A stretch of DNA of 64,000 nucleotides from positions 37,922,620 to 37,986,619 of the forward strand of contig NC_084887.1 in NCBI RefSeq assembly GCF_958979055.1, read 5' to 3'. Position 1 is the first letter of the stretch; each line of letters begins with the position of its first letter. The translations under genes and the position numbers were made by a program. Positions 53,386 through 63,326 of the stretch are shown here, piece by piece. The notes below the pieces were generated by a model. That model searched no databases. It was not told the DNA's origin and saw only the letters and a program-made list of their open reading frames with translations. The DNA comes from Alnus glutinosa (lineage: Eukaryota; Streptophyta; Magnoliopsida; Fagales; Betulaceae).

Positions 53386-53960
53386 GCATCATATATAGTA
53401 AACTCAACGTGCCAACTTGGCTATTTATTTTCTTTTGAGACTAATGATCGGTGATACATCATGGCCGGCGCGGACGTGCATGTGAAGGATGATATATAAA
53501 GAATGATCAGAGAGAAAGTAAACGTTTAGTTTAGTCTATTTATTTTCTTCTAAGCCCTAGCCTCTTAATCTAACAATGAATAATTATGAGCAATTTGCTC
53601 TTAATAAGGACAAAATAAAATTTGGTAAACTCAACGTGCCAGCTGCTATTGGTTCCACTCAAGTGATCTTCTCCAAATTAGCTAGCTGTTTCGGTACGTA
53701 GCATGTGTTGCTTCCACCATGGCCGGACACTCTGAAGGATGTTATTTTAAGAATGAGATAGAAAACAGACGTTTAGTCTATTTCTGAGAAATAATTATGA
53801 GCAAGTTGCTCTTCATTAATTAATAACGACAGAGTCAAATTTTGGTACAACGCGCTCAAGTCTTTCTTTAAAGTAAGATCTTAGTAGGTGTTGTCAGTTG
53901 CATGTGTTACATTGCTTCCAGCCTTCCACCATGGCCGGACGTTCAAATTAGGATAAAGTA
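53386..53960 (+). repeat. Three diverged tandem copies of a ~220-bp unit
   Basis: ATCATGGCCGGCGCGGACGT (53459), CACCATGGCCGGACACTCTG (53719) and CACCATGGCCGGACGTTCAA (53930) head similar blocks. The first two continue with GAAGGATG..., AAGAATGA..., ACGTTTAGTCTATTT-like sequence, and GTAAACTCAACGTGCCA and GAGCAATTTGCTCTTAAT-type phrases recur. Function is unknown. Confidence 0.65.
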
Positions 53961-55185
53961 ATATATATTCAGAAGCATTGGCGCCGTATGTGGACATATA
54001 TATTAATTACATATACATGTTTGCTCGATCATATGACATGAGATACATCAAATGTTTATGTGATATTTCATTTTGTTTATTTCAAATAAAATATATGAGC
54101 TTATATATATATACACACACTAGAGAATTTTATGTCTTGAAGTTAGCACCAATTAACCCCCTCAAATTTCAAATATATATATAACACATTCTCTTTCACA
54201 ACTAACTCCTAATTAATTGGTATATAAAATGATGTCGATCTTCTGACGAAATAACATGTATGTCATCTTTATTTTCAAGTTGGACGAAGGTTTTGTTTCG
54301 TCGCATGATTGTTGGCACTAGCTATATATACGTACGTACCTGGTCACATCGTTGTTCGATTCTCAACATGCATGCAATAATAGAGTTGATCAGTACTTGA
54401 CCCGATCGAAGCGGTCGAAGCTATATATATTAACGAAATAATGAAACTAACAGAGACAAACTCACTTCTTGTAAGATGTTAAAAGACTTCAATCTAAAGC
54501 TAGAAGAGTCTATAAACTCAGCAATATTAATTATTGGGCACTGGTTTTGGGTAACAATAATATTGGGCACTGCTATAATAATTAGTACTCGACTGGAAAG
54601 CTGACCTTTGACGACGTCATGACTTGTATACTCATTTGGAGTCTGATTAATTAGATGCGTGATGGTTTAATTTTTTTAAGGATCTTAATTTTATTTCAAA
54701 TGTTCGATAAAAAAGAGAGAAAAAATTAAATTAAAATTCTTAAAAAATTACAACACAAATACCATAATTTTTTTTTTTTTGCAAGAACTAAGCCAAATGA
54801 AATCGATTTGGCCCATGCATATATGATAGTTGGCAGTTGGCACCAGCATTTTCCTACGTTAATATTGTATGCGTTTTCAAAGGTAGGTAGGTAGAACGCG
54901 AACATCACTCACCCACTCCAAAACAAATCCAAATTAACTGCACCAATCGCGATGCAAATATTCGGATGGAAGGTCAGTTTTCGCTATCATCTTAACATAT
55001 TGGATCTATCAAATGTATTACTCAAAGTTGACTTACTGTATTATGAGTTGACTTACTGTTTTATTTGGTCATTTTTTTTTCGATGAATTATTTGGTCACA
55101 TTATATATATATATATAATGGGCGTTTAATATATATAATATAAATTTCTACGCTTTCCTGAGCTTTTTCGCGCATGCATGGCAGT
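53961..55185. other. Non-coding region upstream of gene 6
   Basis: AT-rich, with many TATATA stretches. Blocks at 54290-54350 and 54470-54530 recur at 26270 and 5750, so this is older duplicated intergenic DNA. No gene is supported. Confidence 0.4.
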
Positions 55186-56185
55186 TGGCACTACTTCCAT
55201 TTCCATCAATAAAAAGGGGGCAGTAGCTCCAAACATCTACTGCAAAACGACCTCAACTCATGACTATGATAGTTTAGTTGACTATTTTCCTGGGAACAAA
55301 TTAAGATTGAGGTGAGGATCCTTATATCCCTATCTATTTTCATGGCTAGCTAGCTAGCTGTAGAGTTTTTCTCTAAGCTCGTCACTGCATATTGCTGCTC
55401 AATCTAATTTCTATTATCATCTTGATCAATATTAATGTGCTAGTATGAAGCTCACTCATTTGTGCTTTGCAAAGAAACCCTATGGAGTTTTCTTTTGGGA
55501 CAAATAAGAGCTATCATTTTGTTGTCTAAAGCTTGGATTTCTTGAGTGGAACTATACATTATTAATTTGACAAATATTCTTATAATTTCATTTAAATTTC
55601 TTTGATGGGTCTATATTAAATATTTTTTTTGCAGGATCCTCAAGGTAGTCTTGAAAACAACTAAATTTTAAGAGGGGTTGAACCGGCAAGCTGTTGCACT
55701 CTTAGCAGCTACCTGTATGTGAATTTAATGCTACCTATTTTTGCCTTAATTAATTTTGTTCCACTTGAAATACATACTTATACTGCTTTTTTTCTTAATT
55801 AACAAAGTCAAATTAATTTTTTTCTTTCAAAAGCAAAGGAAATAATAATGACCTACAGTACTGCGACACATTCTTCTCACACTCGTTACCATTAAGGGCA
55901 AAAGAGACCCTATGCCACGGGCTATTATGAATTTATAACAATTCTTTCGGCAGTACTTAGAGTTATGCGAATACTCTTTTTTGAATGAATGTTATGCTCA
56001 TAAGTGCCTGGGTAATTTTTTTTCTCTCTCCTCTCTTTGAAAGGAATTGTGCCTAAAGAATCAAATCTATTTTGCTTTGCTTCTAACATTTTTTTAAAAA
56101 AAAAAAAAAAAAGTTTTTGTCACTCCAAAAGAAACTACTTAATTTAGGAGGCTGATCGAGAAGAAATTACAGATCCAACATATAT
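55186..56185 (+). promoter_or_regulatory. Promoter and 5' leader of DUF247 gene 6
   Basis: The most compact leader of the family: GGCACTACTTCCATTTCC, a TATA-like AATAAAAAGGGGGCAGTAG (55208), exon 1 ending AAGATTGAG before donor GTGAGG at 55312, acceptor TTTTTGCAG ending 55634, presumed exon 2 to 55714, donor GTATGTG at 55715 and acceptor ATTTAG|GAGGC ending 56147. Introns of about 323 and 433 bp would result. No large insertion interrupts it. It is the best template for testing the two-intron model. Confidence 0.6.
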
Positions 56186-57466
56186 ATGGCTGTGAATGAA
56201 GGAGATAGCATTAGAATTGATATCGACCGCTTGGTGTCTTCAATAGAAGATATGGTGTCCCATGATTTGATTATGCCGGCTAAGTGTTGCATCTTCAAAA
56301 CCCCTGCCATTCTCTACAGGCATAATGAAAAAGCTTTTATCCCCGATGCATTTTCTATTGGGCCTCTCCATCATGGCCGTCCAAACTTGAAAGCCACAGA
56401 AAATATTAAAGCCAAGTATTTGCAAGGCCTTATCTCTCGTTCATACTCTCCGCATACAATCCTAAGAACTCTCATCATTTCTATCACAGAGGTGGAAAAA
56501 GACGCTCGTGAGTGTTATGCTGAAGCAATCGATTACAACCCAGAAGAATTTGTGAAAATTTTGGTAATTGATGGTTGCTTTCTTATTGAGTTGTTCCGCA
56601 AGAAAGCTTATTTGGTGGCCAGAGAAGAAGATGACCCTATTTTCACCCAGTCATGTATGATACAATTTCTAAACCATGACTTGATATTGCTAGAAAACCA
56701 AGTACCTTGGATGGTACTTGAGATTTTGTTCAACTTGACAAAGCATTCCAACCGCGACTTCATCCCCCTAAGTCTACTTGCTGTGAATTTCTTGAGTATC
56801 ACCCTTTTATCGTATGGAATGCAGCCCCAGCTAATGCAGACCAACATGAATATCCAAGGCATCGAGCATATTGTTGACTTGGACAGGAAGTTGTCAACTT
56901 TGTCAATTGAAGATAAAGAAGAAAGAATAGGGGGGTGGGAACTCCTGCCTTCTGCTACGAGCCTCGTGGAGGCTGGAATCAAATTCAAAAGGGGTACATC
57001 TTCTGAAAACATTTTGGACATCAAATTTATTGATGGCGTTCTGGAAATTCCTCCATTAGTAATTCACGATGTAACAGAAACCGCCTTTAGAAATCTCATC
57101 AGCTATGAACAATGTTATCCTAAATGTGAAGCTAAGATCACTTCCTATGCGGTACTCCTAGACAGCCTCATTAATACTGCTAAGGATATGGATATTCTGT
57201 GCGAGAATAAGATAATTGAAAACTGGTTGAATCCTGAGGACGCGGCTCAACTCTTCAACAAGCTTTACCTTGACACTTATGTGGACTATTGCTACACAGA
57301 CCTTTGCAGGCAAGTAAATAGTTTTTGCCAACGCAGATGGCCTAGATGGCGTGGAGCGCTTGTGCGCAATTATTTCAACACTCCATGGGCTATTCTTTCC
57401 ACATTGGCCGCTGTTATCCTTTTGATCCTCACCATGGTACAAACTTGGTATAGCATAACAAGTTAG
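56186..57466 (+). CDS. DUF247 family protein, gene 6
   Basis: An intact 426-codon frame, the shortest and least disturbed copy. Landmarks by residue: CCIFKTPAILYRHN (about 34-47), FIPDAFSIGPLHHG (51-64), EFVKILVIDGCFLIELF (121-137), HDLILLENQVPWMVLEILF (164-182), a short linker with one HIVDLDRKLSTLS unit, then SATSLVEAGIKFKR, DIKFIDGVLEIP, AFRNLISYEQC, KITSYAVLLDSLI, NWLNPEDAAQLFNKLY, RWPRWRGALVRNYFNTPW and a C-terminal membrane helix LSTLAAVILLILTMV. The tail, TWYSITS, is of the gene 2 type, not the YAVKK type of gene 5, although the body is closer to gene 5. The start follows from the MAVN motif, and the leader ends 38 bp upstream. The linker lacks the tandem duplications of its relatives. 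Confidence 0.96.
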   Translation: MAVNEGDSIRIDIDRLVSSIEDMVSHDLIMPAKCCIFKTPAILYRHNEKAFIPDAFSIGPLHHGRPNLKATENIKAKYLQGLISRSYSPHTILRTLIISITEVEKDARECYAEAIDYNPEEFVKILVIDGCFLIELFRKKAYLVAREEDDPIFTQSCMIQFLNHDLILLENQVPWMVLEILFNLTKHSNRDFIPLSLLAVNFLSITLLSYGMQPQLMQTNMNIQGIEHIVDLDRKLSTLSIEDKEERIGGWELLPSATSLVEAGIKFKRGTSSENILDIKFIDGVLEIPPLVIHDVTETAFRNLISYEQCYPKCEAKITSYAVLLDSLINTAKDMDILCENKIIENWLNPEDAAQLFNKLYLDTYVDYCYTDLCRQVNSFCQRRWPRWRGALVRNYFNTPWAILSTLAAVILLILTMVQTWYSITS

Positions 57467-57772
57467 TATTACTTACAATTTACAACGTACCTCGTGAAAC
57501 TTGTTATGTACGTAATTGGTCTGTTACACCGGCCGATTTAGAATTTGCATGCATGCGCTAGACTAGGACTCCACCAAGACGTGTAATTGGTCTGTTTCGT
57601 TTCAGTTGCATTTCTAGCTATTTAGGTGATGATTGATTAATAAAAAATCGTGCAAAGTTTTATCCTTAACGCATTGTGTTTGACTGACGCATAGGATCGT
57701 CTAATATCCTACTATATTTTTAATTAATATCTTTTCAGCAAAATAGGCATGAAGAAAATGTTAAATATTTGC
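57467..57772 (+). other. 3' flank of gene 6
   Basis: Resembles the 3' flank of gene 2: GTTAGTATTAC right after the stop, GCAAAGTTTTATCC, CATTGTGTTTGACTGA. Candidate polyadenylation sequence ATTAATAAAAAAT lies near 57638. Confidence 0.6.
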
Positions 57773-57970
57773 GTCACACTTCAGTTTTATATTGACGAGA
57801 TGAATAGCTCAAATAGAATAAATAGTTAATAAGATATGTTCATTTGTGTTATAAGCTTCATATTGCTAAATGAAATTGAGTTTTATAAATAATTTTAAAG
57901 AAGCTCCAAATTGATTTATCTTTTTGGATTGATTGCACATATGTAACTAGTGTTTTTTCCTTGGTCTTTA
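57773..57970 (+). mobile_element. Decayed solo LTR of the TRIM family
   Basis: The order of phrases (ATATTGACGAGATGAATAGC, AATAGAATAAATAGTTAA, TTGAGTTTTATAAAT, AAGCTCCAAATTGA, AACTAGTGTTTTTTCC) follows the LTR of the array at 27162-28617 at clearly lower identity. Only one LTR is present, with no primer site after it. Confidence 0.7.
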
Positions 57971-58146
57971 TATTTGGTTTGCTTCTTTCTCTATTGGGAA
58001 GAGAGTGACCCAATCAAGGACGGAACTAAGGGGCCGGCAGGGGCCATGGACCCTCTCAATTAATCCAAGAAAGAAAGAAAAAAATTAGTTAAAAAAAATT
58101 ATCTTACTAATCCCTACCAATAAATTTTTTAGCCCTTAGTCTCTAC

Positions 58147-58184
<38 letters not shown>

Positions 58185-59179
58185 ACTTCTAACTTTTTCC
58201 CTATACACAATATGTTACGATTCTCATAACAAATGTATTAAAGATCATAGATAATTTGCCCATTACCCAGATCGAGCTATGTTCAAATATGTCAGACTTC
58301 CTAGCTACTAGGTCGTGTAGAGTTAATTTGGAGTTACGAATGTCCATTCCAAGGCGAACCATGGAATGAATGGAGAAAAAATTCGTAGAAGTAATGACGT
58401 CCATTAATGCCACAAACAACTAATATATGGCCATTCCACACCAATCACCGCCACAAAAACAACTTAAAACAACCACAACTAAAACCTGTTGATTTTCTCC
58501 TTCTTTCAAACTTTGTACACCATTAAAAAGTTAGTTAGTATTAGAAGAAACTTCACTTAACTCTCATTAAACTTTTATCAAATTTATAATTATCTCTTTA
58601 AAGTTAAAAAACTTTCAAAGGGTGAAATAACTCCTATACTTATGTAATCTTTCTAAAGTTATAAAATTACTCTTAAATTATAATTTTTTATATATAAAAA
58701 AAATAAATAAATTGAAAGTACAAGAAAAAAAAAAAGAAAAAAAAAAGCTGAAACCGCCATGGGTCAACAGACCCACAATGCACGGCCTTGGTCATGCATG
58801 GGTCTGTTGACCCACAGCTGGCTGTGGGGTTATTGTTTCATAATTTTTTTTCTTACAAAATATGAGAGTGTTTTGAAAATTTTACGTCATCTGTTAGAAT
58901 TTAATGTTAAATCTTATGTTGTGACAAAACTAATTTTAGGGATCACAAAAAAAGCAGAAAATAGCAGAATAGAAAATAATACAATAACACAAAACATCAA
59001 AATTTAAGTGATTCTGCTTAATAAGCCTACATCTATTGGCGGAGACAATCCGGAAGAAATTCACTATCAAAAGATGAAGTATAAAGAGTAGTACTGAGAA
59101 AACCACTCAAACCCAAGCCCTAATACACTCAAATCTCACACTCACACAAAAGAAAAAAAAAAAATATACAAAAAATTAT
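57971..59179. other. Non-coding region with decayed repeats
   Basis: 58015-58060 (GGGGCCGGCAGGGGCCATGG) resembles the end of a common plant transposon. (AT)n is at 58149-58180. 58370-58530 shares sequence with the flank of gene 2 (16355-16555). 58540-58850 looks like a decayed foldback with a palindromic GGGTCAACAGACCC/GGGTCTGTTGACCC core. No gene is seen. Confidence 0.45.
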
Positions 59180-60034
59180 GGTTCGTTTGGGTATTGAATT
59201 TTGAGAATTAGAATTGAATTCTGATTCTATTTACAAATATCGAGGTAAAAAATTGTGTTTGGATGTTGAATTTTGAGATTAAAAAATATTATATTTTAAT
59301 GGTAAGAAATGATTGGAAGTTTAAAAAGTTGTGTAAAATAATAATTTAAATAATAATAATTTATTATATATTGATTATTTAATTAAAATAAATAAATAAT
59401 TTTTTTTAAAAAAAAATAATTAAAATCAAAATTAAAATTTTTTTTTAAAAAAATGAAGCAAGGGGTGGCTGCCGGTTGGCAGCCACCCCCAGGCAATGGG
59501 GGTGGCCGCGCGCCACCCCCAGAGGAGGTCGGGGGTGGCCGCGCGGCCTCCCCCAAGGGTCGGGGTGGTCGCGCGGCCACCCCCAGTACTTGGGGGAGGC
59601 CGTGCGACCACCCCCAGTACTCGGAGGAGGCCACGCGGCCTCCTCCAAGGGTCAGGGGTGGCCGCGCGGCCACCCCTAGTAGTCAGGGGAGGCCGCGCGG
59701 CCTCCCCCAAGGGTCGGGGGTGGCCGCGCGGCCACCCCCAGTAGTCGGGGGAGGCCGCGCGGCCTCCCCCAAGAGGGTCAGGGGTGGCTGCCAGCCGGCA
59801 GCCACCCCTCTGTTTTTTTTTTTTTAATTTCATTTATTTATTTATTTTATTTAAATTATTAATATTTTATTATTTAAATGTGGGACCCACGCGTTTTTGT
59901 TTGACTTTAGAGACTGATGGTCTCACGCGTGGGTCCCGGTCATCATTAGCAAAATTCAAGTGAATTTTGCTTGAATTCTGCCTGAATTCAAACTTGAGAA
60001 GAATCGTAAAAAAAATTCTGTATCCAAACCAACC
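59180..60034. mobile_element. MITE carrying a GC-hairpin array (copy b)
   Basis: Ends GGTTCGTTTGGGTA and the complement of TATCCAAACCAACC form a 14-bp imperfect inverted repeat. The left arm (GAATTTTGAGAATTAGAATT, AATTGTGTTTGGATGTTGAA, AATAATTTATTATATATTGA) is the reverse complement of the right arm of copy a at 32750-33020. The right arm has the same GGGACCCACGCG and GAATTTTGCTTGAATT phrases as the left arm of copy a. The centre is the hairpin array at 59461-59812. A target duplication is not clear. Confidence 0.8.
59461..59812. repeat. Tandem GC-rich hairpin units (11 copies)
   Basis: Eleven units of about 31 bp, each a near-perfect inverted repeat such as GGGGGTGGCCGCGCGGCC plus ACCCCC. 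Spacers alternate mainly between AGTAGTC/AGTACTC-like and AAGGGTC-like. Both terminal units are the variant GGTGGCTGCCxGxxGGCAGC, which caps only one end of copy a. Open frames on both strands are by-products of the repeat. Confidence 0.93.
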
Positions 60035-60341
60035 AGAAACTCTCTTTCTCTCCGAGCTGAGTATCATACGGCACCTCAAACATTAGAAAACACAAGTGAA
60101 AATATGTATTTTGTAACTCTAGTTTCTGTCTCTTTGCATCTCAAAATGACCGAATTATGTGTCTTCAATATATATATATTGGCTAAGTTTGTTAAAATAC
60201 TTCACCGTGAAGTAAAGTCAAAACATTTCTCTATGAAGTAAACTGAGAGACAGCGTGGCTAAGGGAAAAATCATAAAACAGCTAGCTACCATGAATTAAT
60301 GAGCCCACCACAAGATGCGTTAAATACAAGTCATTCTCACT
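60035..60341. other. Non-coding spacer
   Basis: No gene or element with clear ends is seen. Confidence 0.3.
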
Positions 60342-61521
60342 TAGGGGTGTAAACGAGCCGATCTTGAGTGGGTATTGCCTGTCCGGAATCGGCTCGCTTA
60401 AGTAACAGTAGAGCTCGAGCTTGAGCTCGACACGAGCTAAAAAATCCTGTGCGAAACCGGCTCGTGTATTGACTATTAATTCGTTATATATATATATATA
60501 TAATGATAATACTTTGTTTTTTTTTTTTTAAAGTCGATTGATAATACTAATTAGATCATATCTAACAGTTATATAGCACAATGTTAAATCATATGATCTA
60601 AATTATAATAATAATTCATAACTTGTAAATTGTGATTATAATTAATATATAAGTAATTTCAATCCTAATAACTTAATTTAGGATTGTATGATCACATTAT
60701 TATTATATATGAATAACATGATTAAGTTTCATAAGTGTCATTATATTATATGAATAATGTGAATTCATACTTACCGTAACTTACGTATGTAATCTATATA
60801 CATAGTCATTGCATCTAATATAAATATTACTGATAATTATTAAATACTTAAAATCATAAATCATACTTATTAAGTGTATGAGTGTATCTAACTAAGTATC
60901 TAAATACTAAACCATTATATTAGTATGAATTTGTATACTATATCATATATAACACTATGTAGCTATAATTATATATGTTACTAATATGTATATATATTTA
61001 TGATTATGAATTATGAATTTATAATAAGTAATTAAGTATGATCATTATAAATTTATGAGTCATAAATCATAATTATCAAATTTATCATAATTCATAACTA
61101 CCTACTAATAATACTAATATTATATGATCACATGATCTAATTATTATCATATGATAGTATATTTAACATATTAACATGATCTAACAATCTGTATGTAATG
61201 ATTATTAAATATTTAATGATAATACTCATAACATATAATAAAGTGATTGCATATTTTATATTTACATGTCATATGGTAGTATGGTACAATGTTATATTAT
61301 TATATGATCATATAGTCCTATAAATTATAATCCTATTATATTACATGAATAGTTTGATTAAGTATCTGGATTGTCATTATATCATATGACTAACAATTAA
61401 TTATTGATATTATTCACTTCTACTATTTTATATACATATGACCAATTAATATATATTGACTAATAACTATTGTTATTTGTTACTTAATTTATGCTTACAT
61501 AATACACATAGTATATTATTC

Positions 61522-61608
<87 letters not shown>

Positions 61609-61832
61609 CACACACGAATCGAGCCTTAATAAACGAGTCGATCCTTATACGAGCGGGTTCACGAGTTTTAGTCGAGTTGAGCCGAGTTTATACGAGTTTG
61701 CATCGTTTAATAATCGAGTTTGATTTTCGTGTTCACGAGTAGTTCATTTAATAATCGATTCGAGCACGAGTCGAGTTTATTCGAGCCGATTTCGAGTAAG
61801 CTCACGAGTAGCTCAGCTCGTTTACACCCCTA
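60342..61832. mobile_element. Non-autonomous hAT-type transposon
   Basis: The 1,491-bp element has perfect 17-bp inverted ends, TAGGGGTGTAAACGAGC and its complement GCTCGTTTACACCCCTA. A perfect 8-bp direct repeat, TTCTCACT, flanks it at 60334-60341 and 61833-61840. Subterminal regions carry many GAGCTCGAGC, CGAGTCGAG and ACGAGT-type motifs; the core is over 75% A+T by eye and includes a long (AT)n run. No transposase is encoded. The 8-bp target duplication indicates hAT. A truncated relative is at 29287-30129. Confidence 0.93.
61524..61604. repeat. (AT)n microsatellite
   Basis: About 40 AT units inside the hAT-type element, the longest dinucleotide run in the window. Confidence 0.95.
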
Positions 61833-61840
61833 TTCTCACT

Positions 61841-61993
61841 ACATCCTAATACGCATTTGGCGAGAGTAATGGTATATATCACTTTTTATCTTATAAGTAT
61901 CTCACAATATTACGTGACAATTCCAACTAATCTTTAGATTTTTTATTTTTTTTTGAAACAATGACTAATCTGTTGGATCAGCCCTGGTTTACA

Positions 61994-62030
<37 letters not shown>

Positions 62031-62619
62031 TTATTAAAACTTGCCACATAAGCTTTGTAGGGGCATTTGTGAGATCTTTGTGTGATATGTAGTAATACTC
62101 TTATTATTAATATAAAAAATAATAACTATTTTATTGGATTGATATGTGGCGATATTAATGCCATGCCTTCACCAATTCACCCATTCAGAAACCTAAATAT
62201 AGGCTTGTATTTATGTTTTGAGTTGTCTATTAATGTATTTATTTAGAGAACAAAAATACATTATTTCAAGACAAAGTAATTTGATGATGAAAATATTTCC
62301 TAGTTGTTTCTGATTTGTTGGGAAAGTGATATAAAATCGCATAATTATTCCGTAATCTTGAATAGAATATTTTTCTTCTTTGTGAGGACCCATTCTTGAA
62401 AATGTGAGAATGAGTTTGAAATAATGGAATGGTGACTCGAAACAGAAAACGAAAACACAAACAAACATATATAGCATAGTTCCGAGTCACCTGCATGCTA
62501 ATTAAACATCACCTGAAAATGATTGCTGAATGGTTTCTCTAATTTGACGTCAATTTCAAGCACATTCATTCCACACAACTTTGGTCAAGCCTTATATACT
62601 TTTTGGAAGTAATACATGT
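61841..62619. other. Non-coding spacer
   Basis: AT-rich; (AT)n at 62001-62031. Open frames at 62211-62496 on the minus strand have no recognisable domain and overlap one another in two frames. No gene is claimed. Confidence 0.35.
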
Positions 62620-63326
62620 GAAGTTAAAGAAAAAGGAATGTCGGATGGTATAACTTTATGCTGTAAAAGCTAAAAAAGGGTTGAAGGAAATTATCCTTGC
62701 TGTCCAATGGTTGCAGATGATATGACTAGAAGAAAGGAATCGCCTATTAGGACTACCTCAATGGCATGTATTTGGATTCCCTACAATATAATTGAAGATC
62801 TTCTGCAATTGTCTGTTTCCTGCAATCTGGTAAACAATTGTGAAAGGCCTCCAGTAAAAGTCACCTGCTAAGGGCCTCTCACAATTGTAGAGAACTCCCT
62901 GTAGGAGTTTCTAATCCTTCTTTAGTGGCCTTTTGGATTGGAAAATTTCTTGATTTTTCATTCTAAATCCATGCACGAAGCAAAGAATAAAGTCTTATGG
63001 GAATTCACCCTTTTGATTTGGGTGCTTTTAGCACTATATAAACAGTGGCATTTGTTACCCGAGTGAAGGATAAGAAGAGTGAACTTCTCTTGGAAGTGTT
63101 GCGATCGATGCTCAGTAAGTGGAATTTTTATTTATTTATTTATTTTTAATGAAATAAGAGTTGCTCATTAATTTTAGTTTCTAAAACTCGATTATAATTG
63201 GCGTTTGAACTTTTCTTGCAGGGTGTTGAAGGCCGGCTAGAACAGAAATTTTAAGAGGCCAGGGGTGTCCTTTCTTTTGATCACTCCTGAAGAAAGAATT
63301 TTAAGAGGCAAAAAACAAAACAAAAT
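62620..63326 (+). promoter_or_regulatory. Type B promoter and leader of pseudogene 7
   Basis: A TATA box, TATATAAACAG, lies at 63035. About 70 bp further a strong donor, GTAAGT, occurs at 63115 and an acceptor, TTTTCTTGCAG, ends at 63221, giving a compact intron of about 107 bp. The presumed exon 2 (GGTGTTGAAGGCCGGCTAG) runs on to the ATG. The upstream 400 bp are paralogous to 19690-20240 and 29088-30275. The architecture (one intron, other promoter) differs from type A leaders, but the exon-2 start resembles the one at 1057 before pseudogene 1. Confidence 0.6.

Noticed and set aside
59383..59833. Seven overlapping Gly/Pro/Arg-rich frames
   Set aside because: Same reason: they follow the hairpin repeat array in several frames on both strands.
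62211..62496. Two overlapping minus-strand frames as a gene
   Set aside because: They overlap in different frames, have no recognisable motif and lie in AT-rich spacer DNA.
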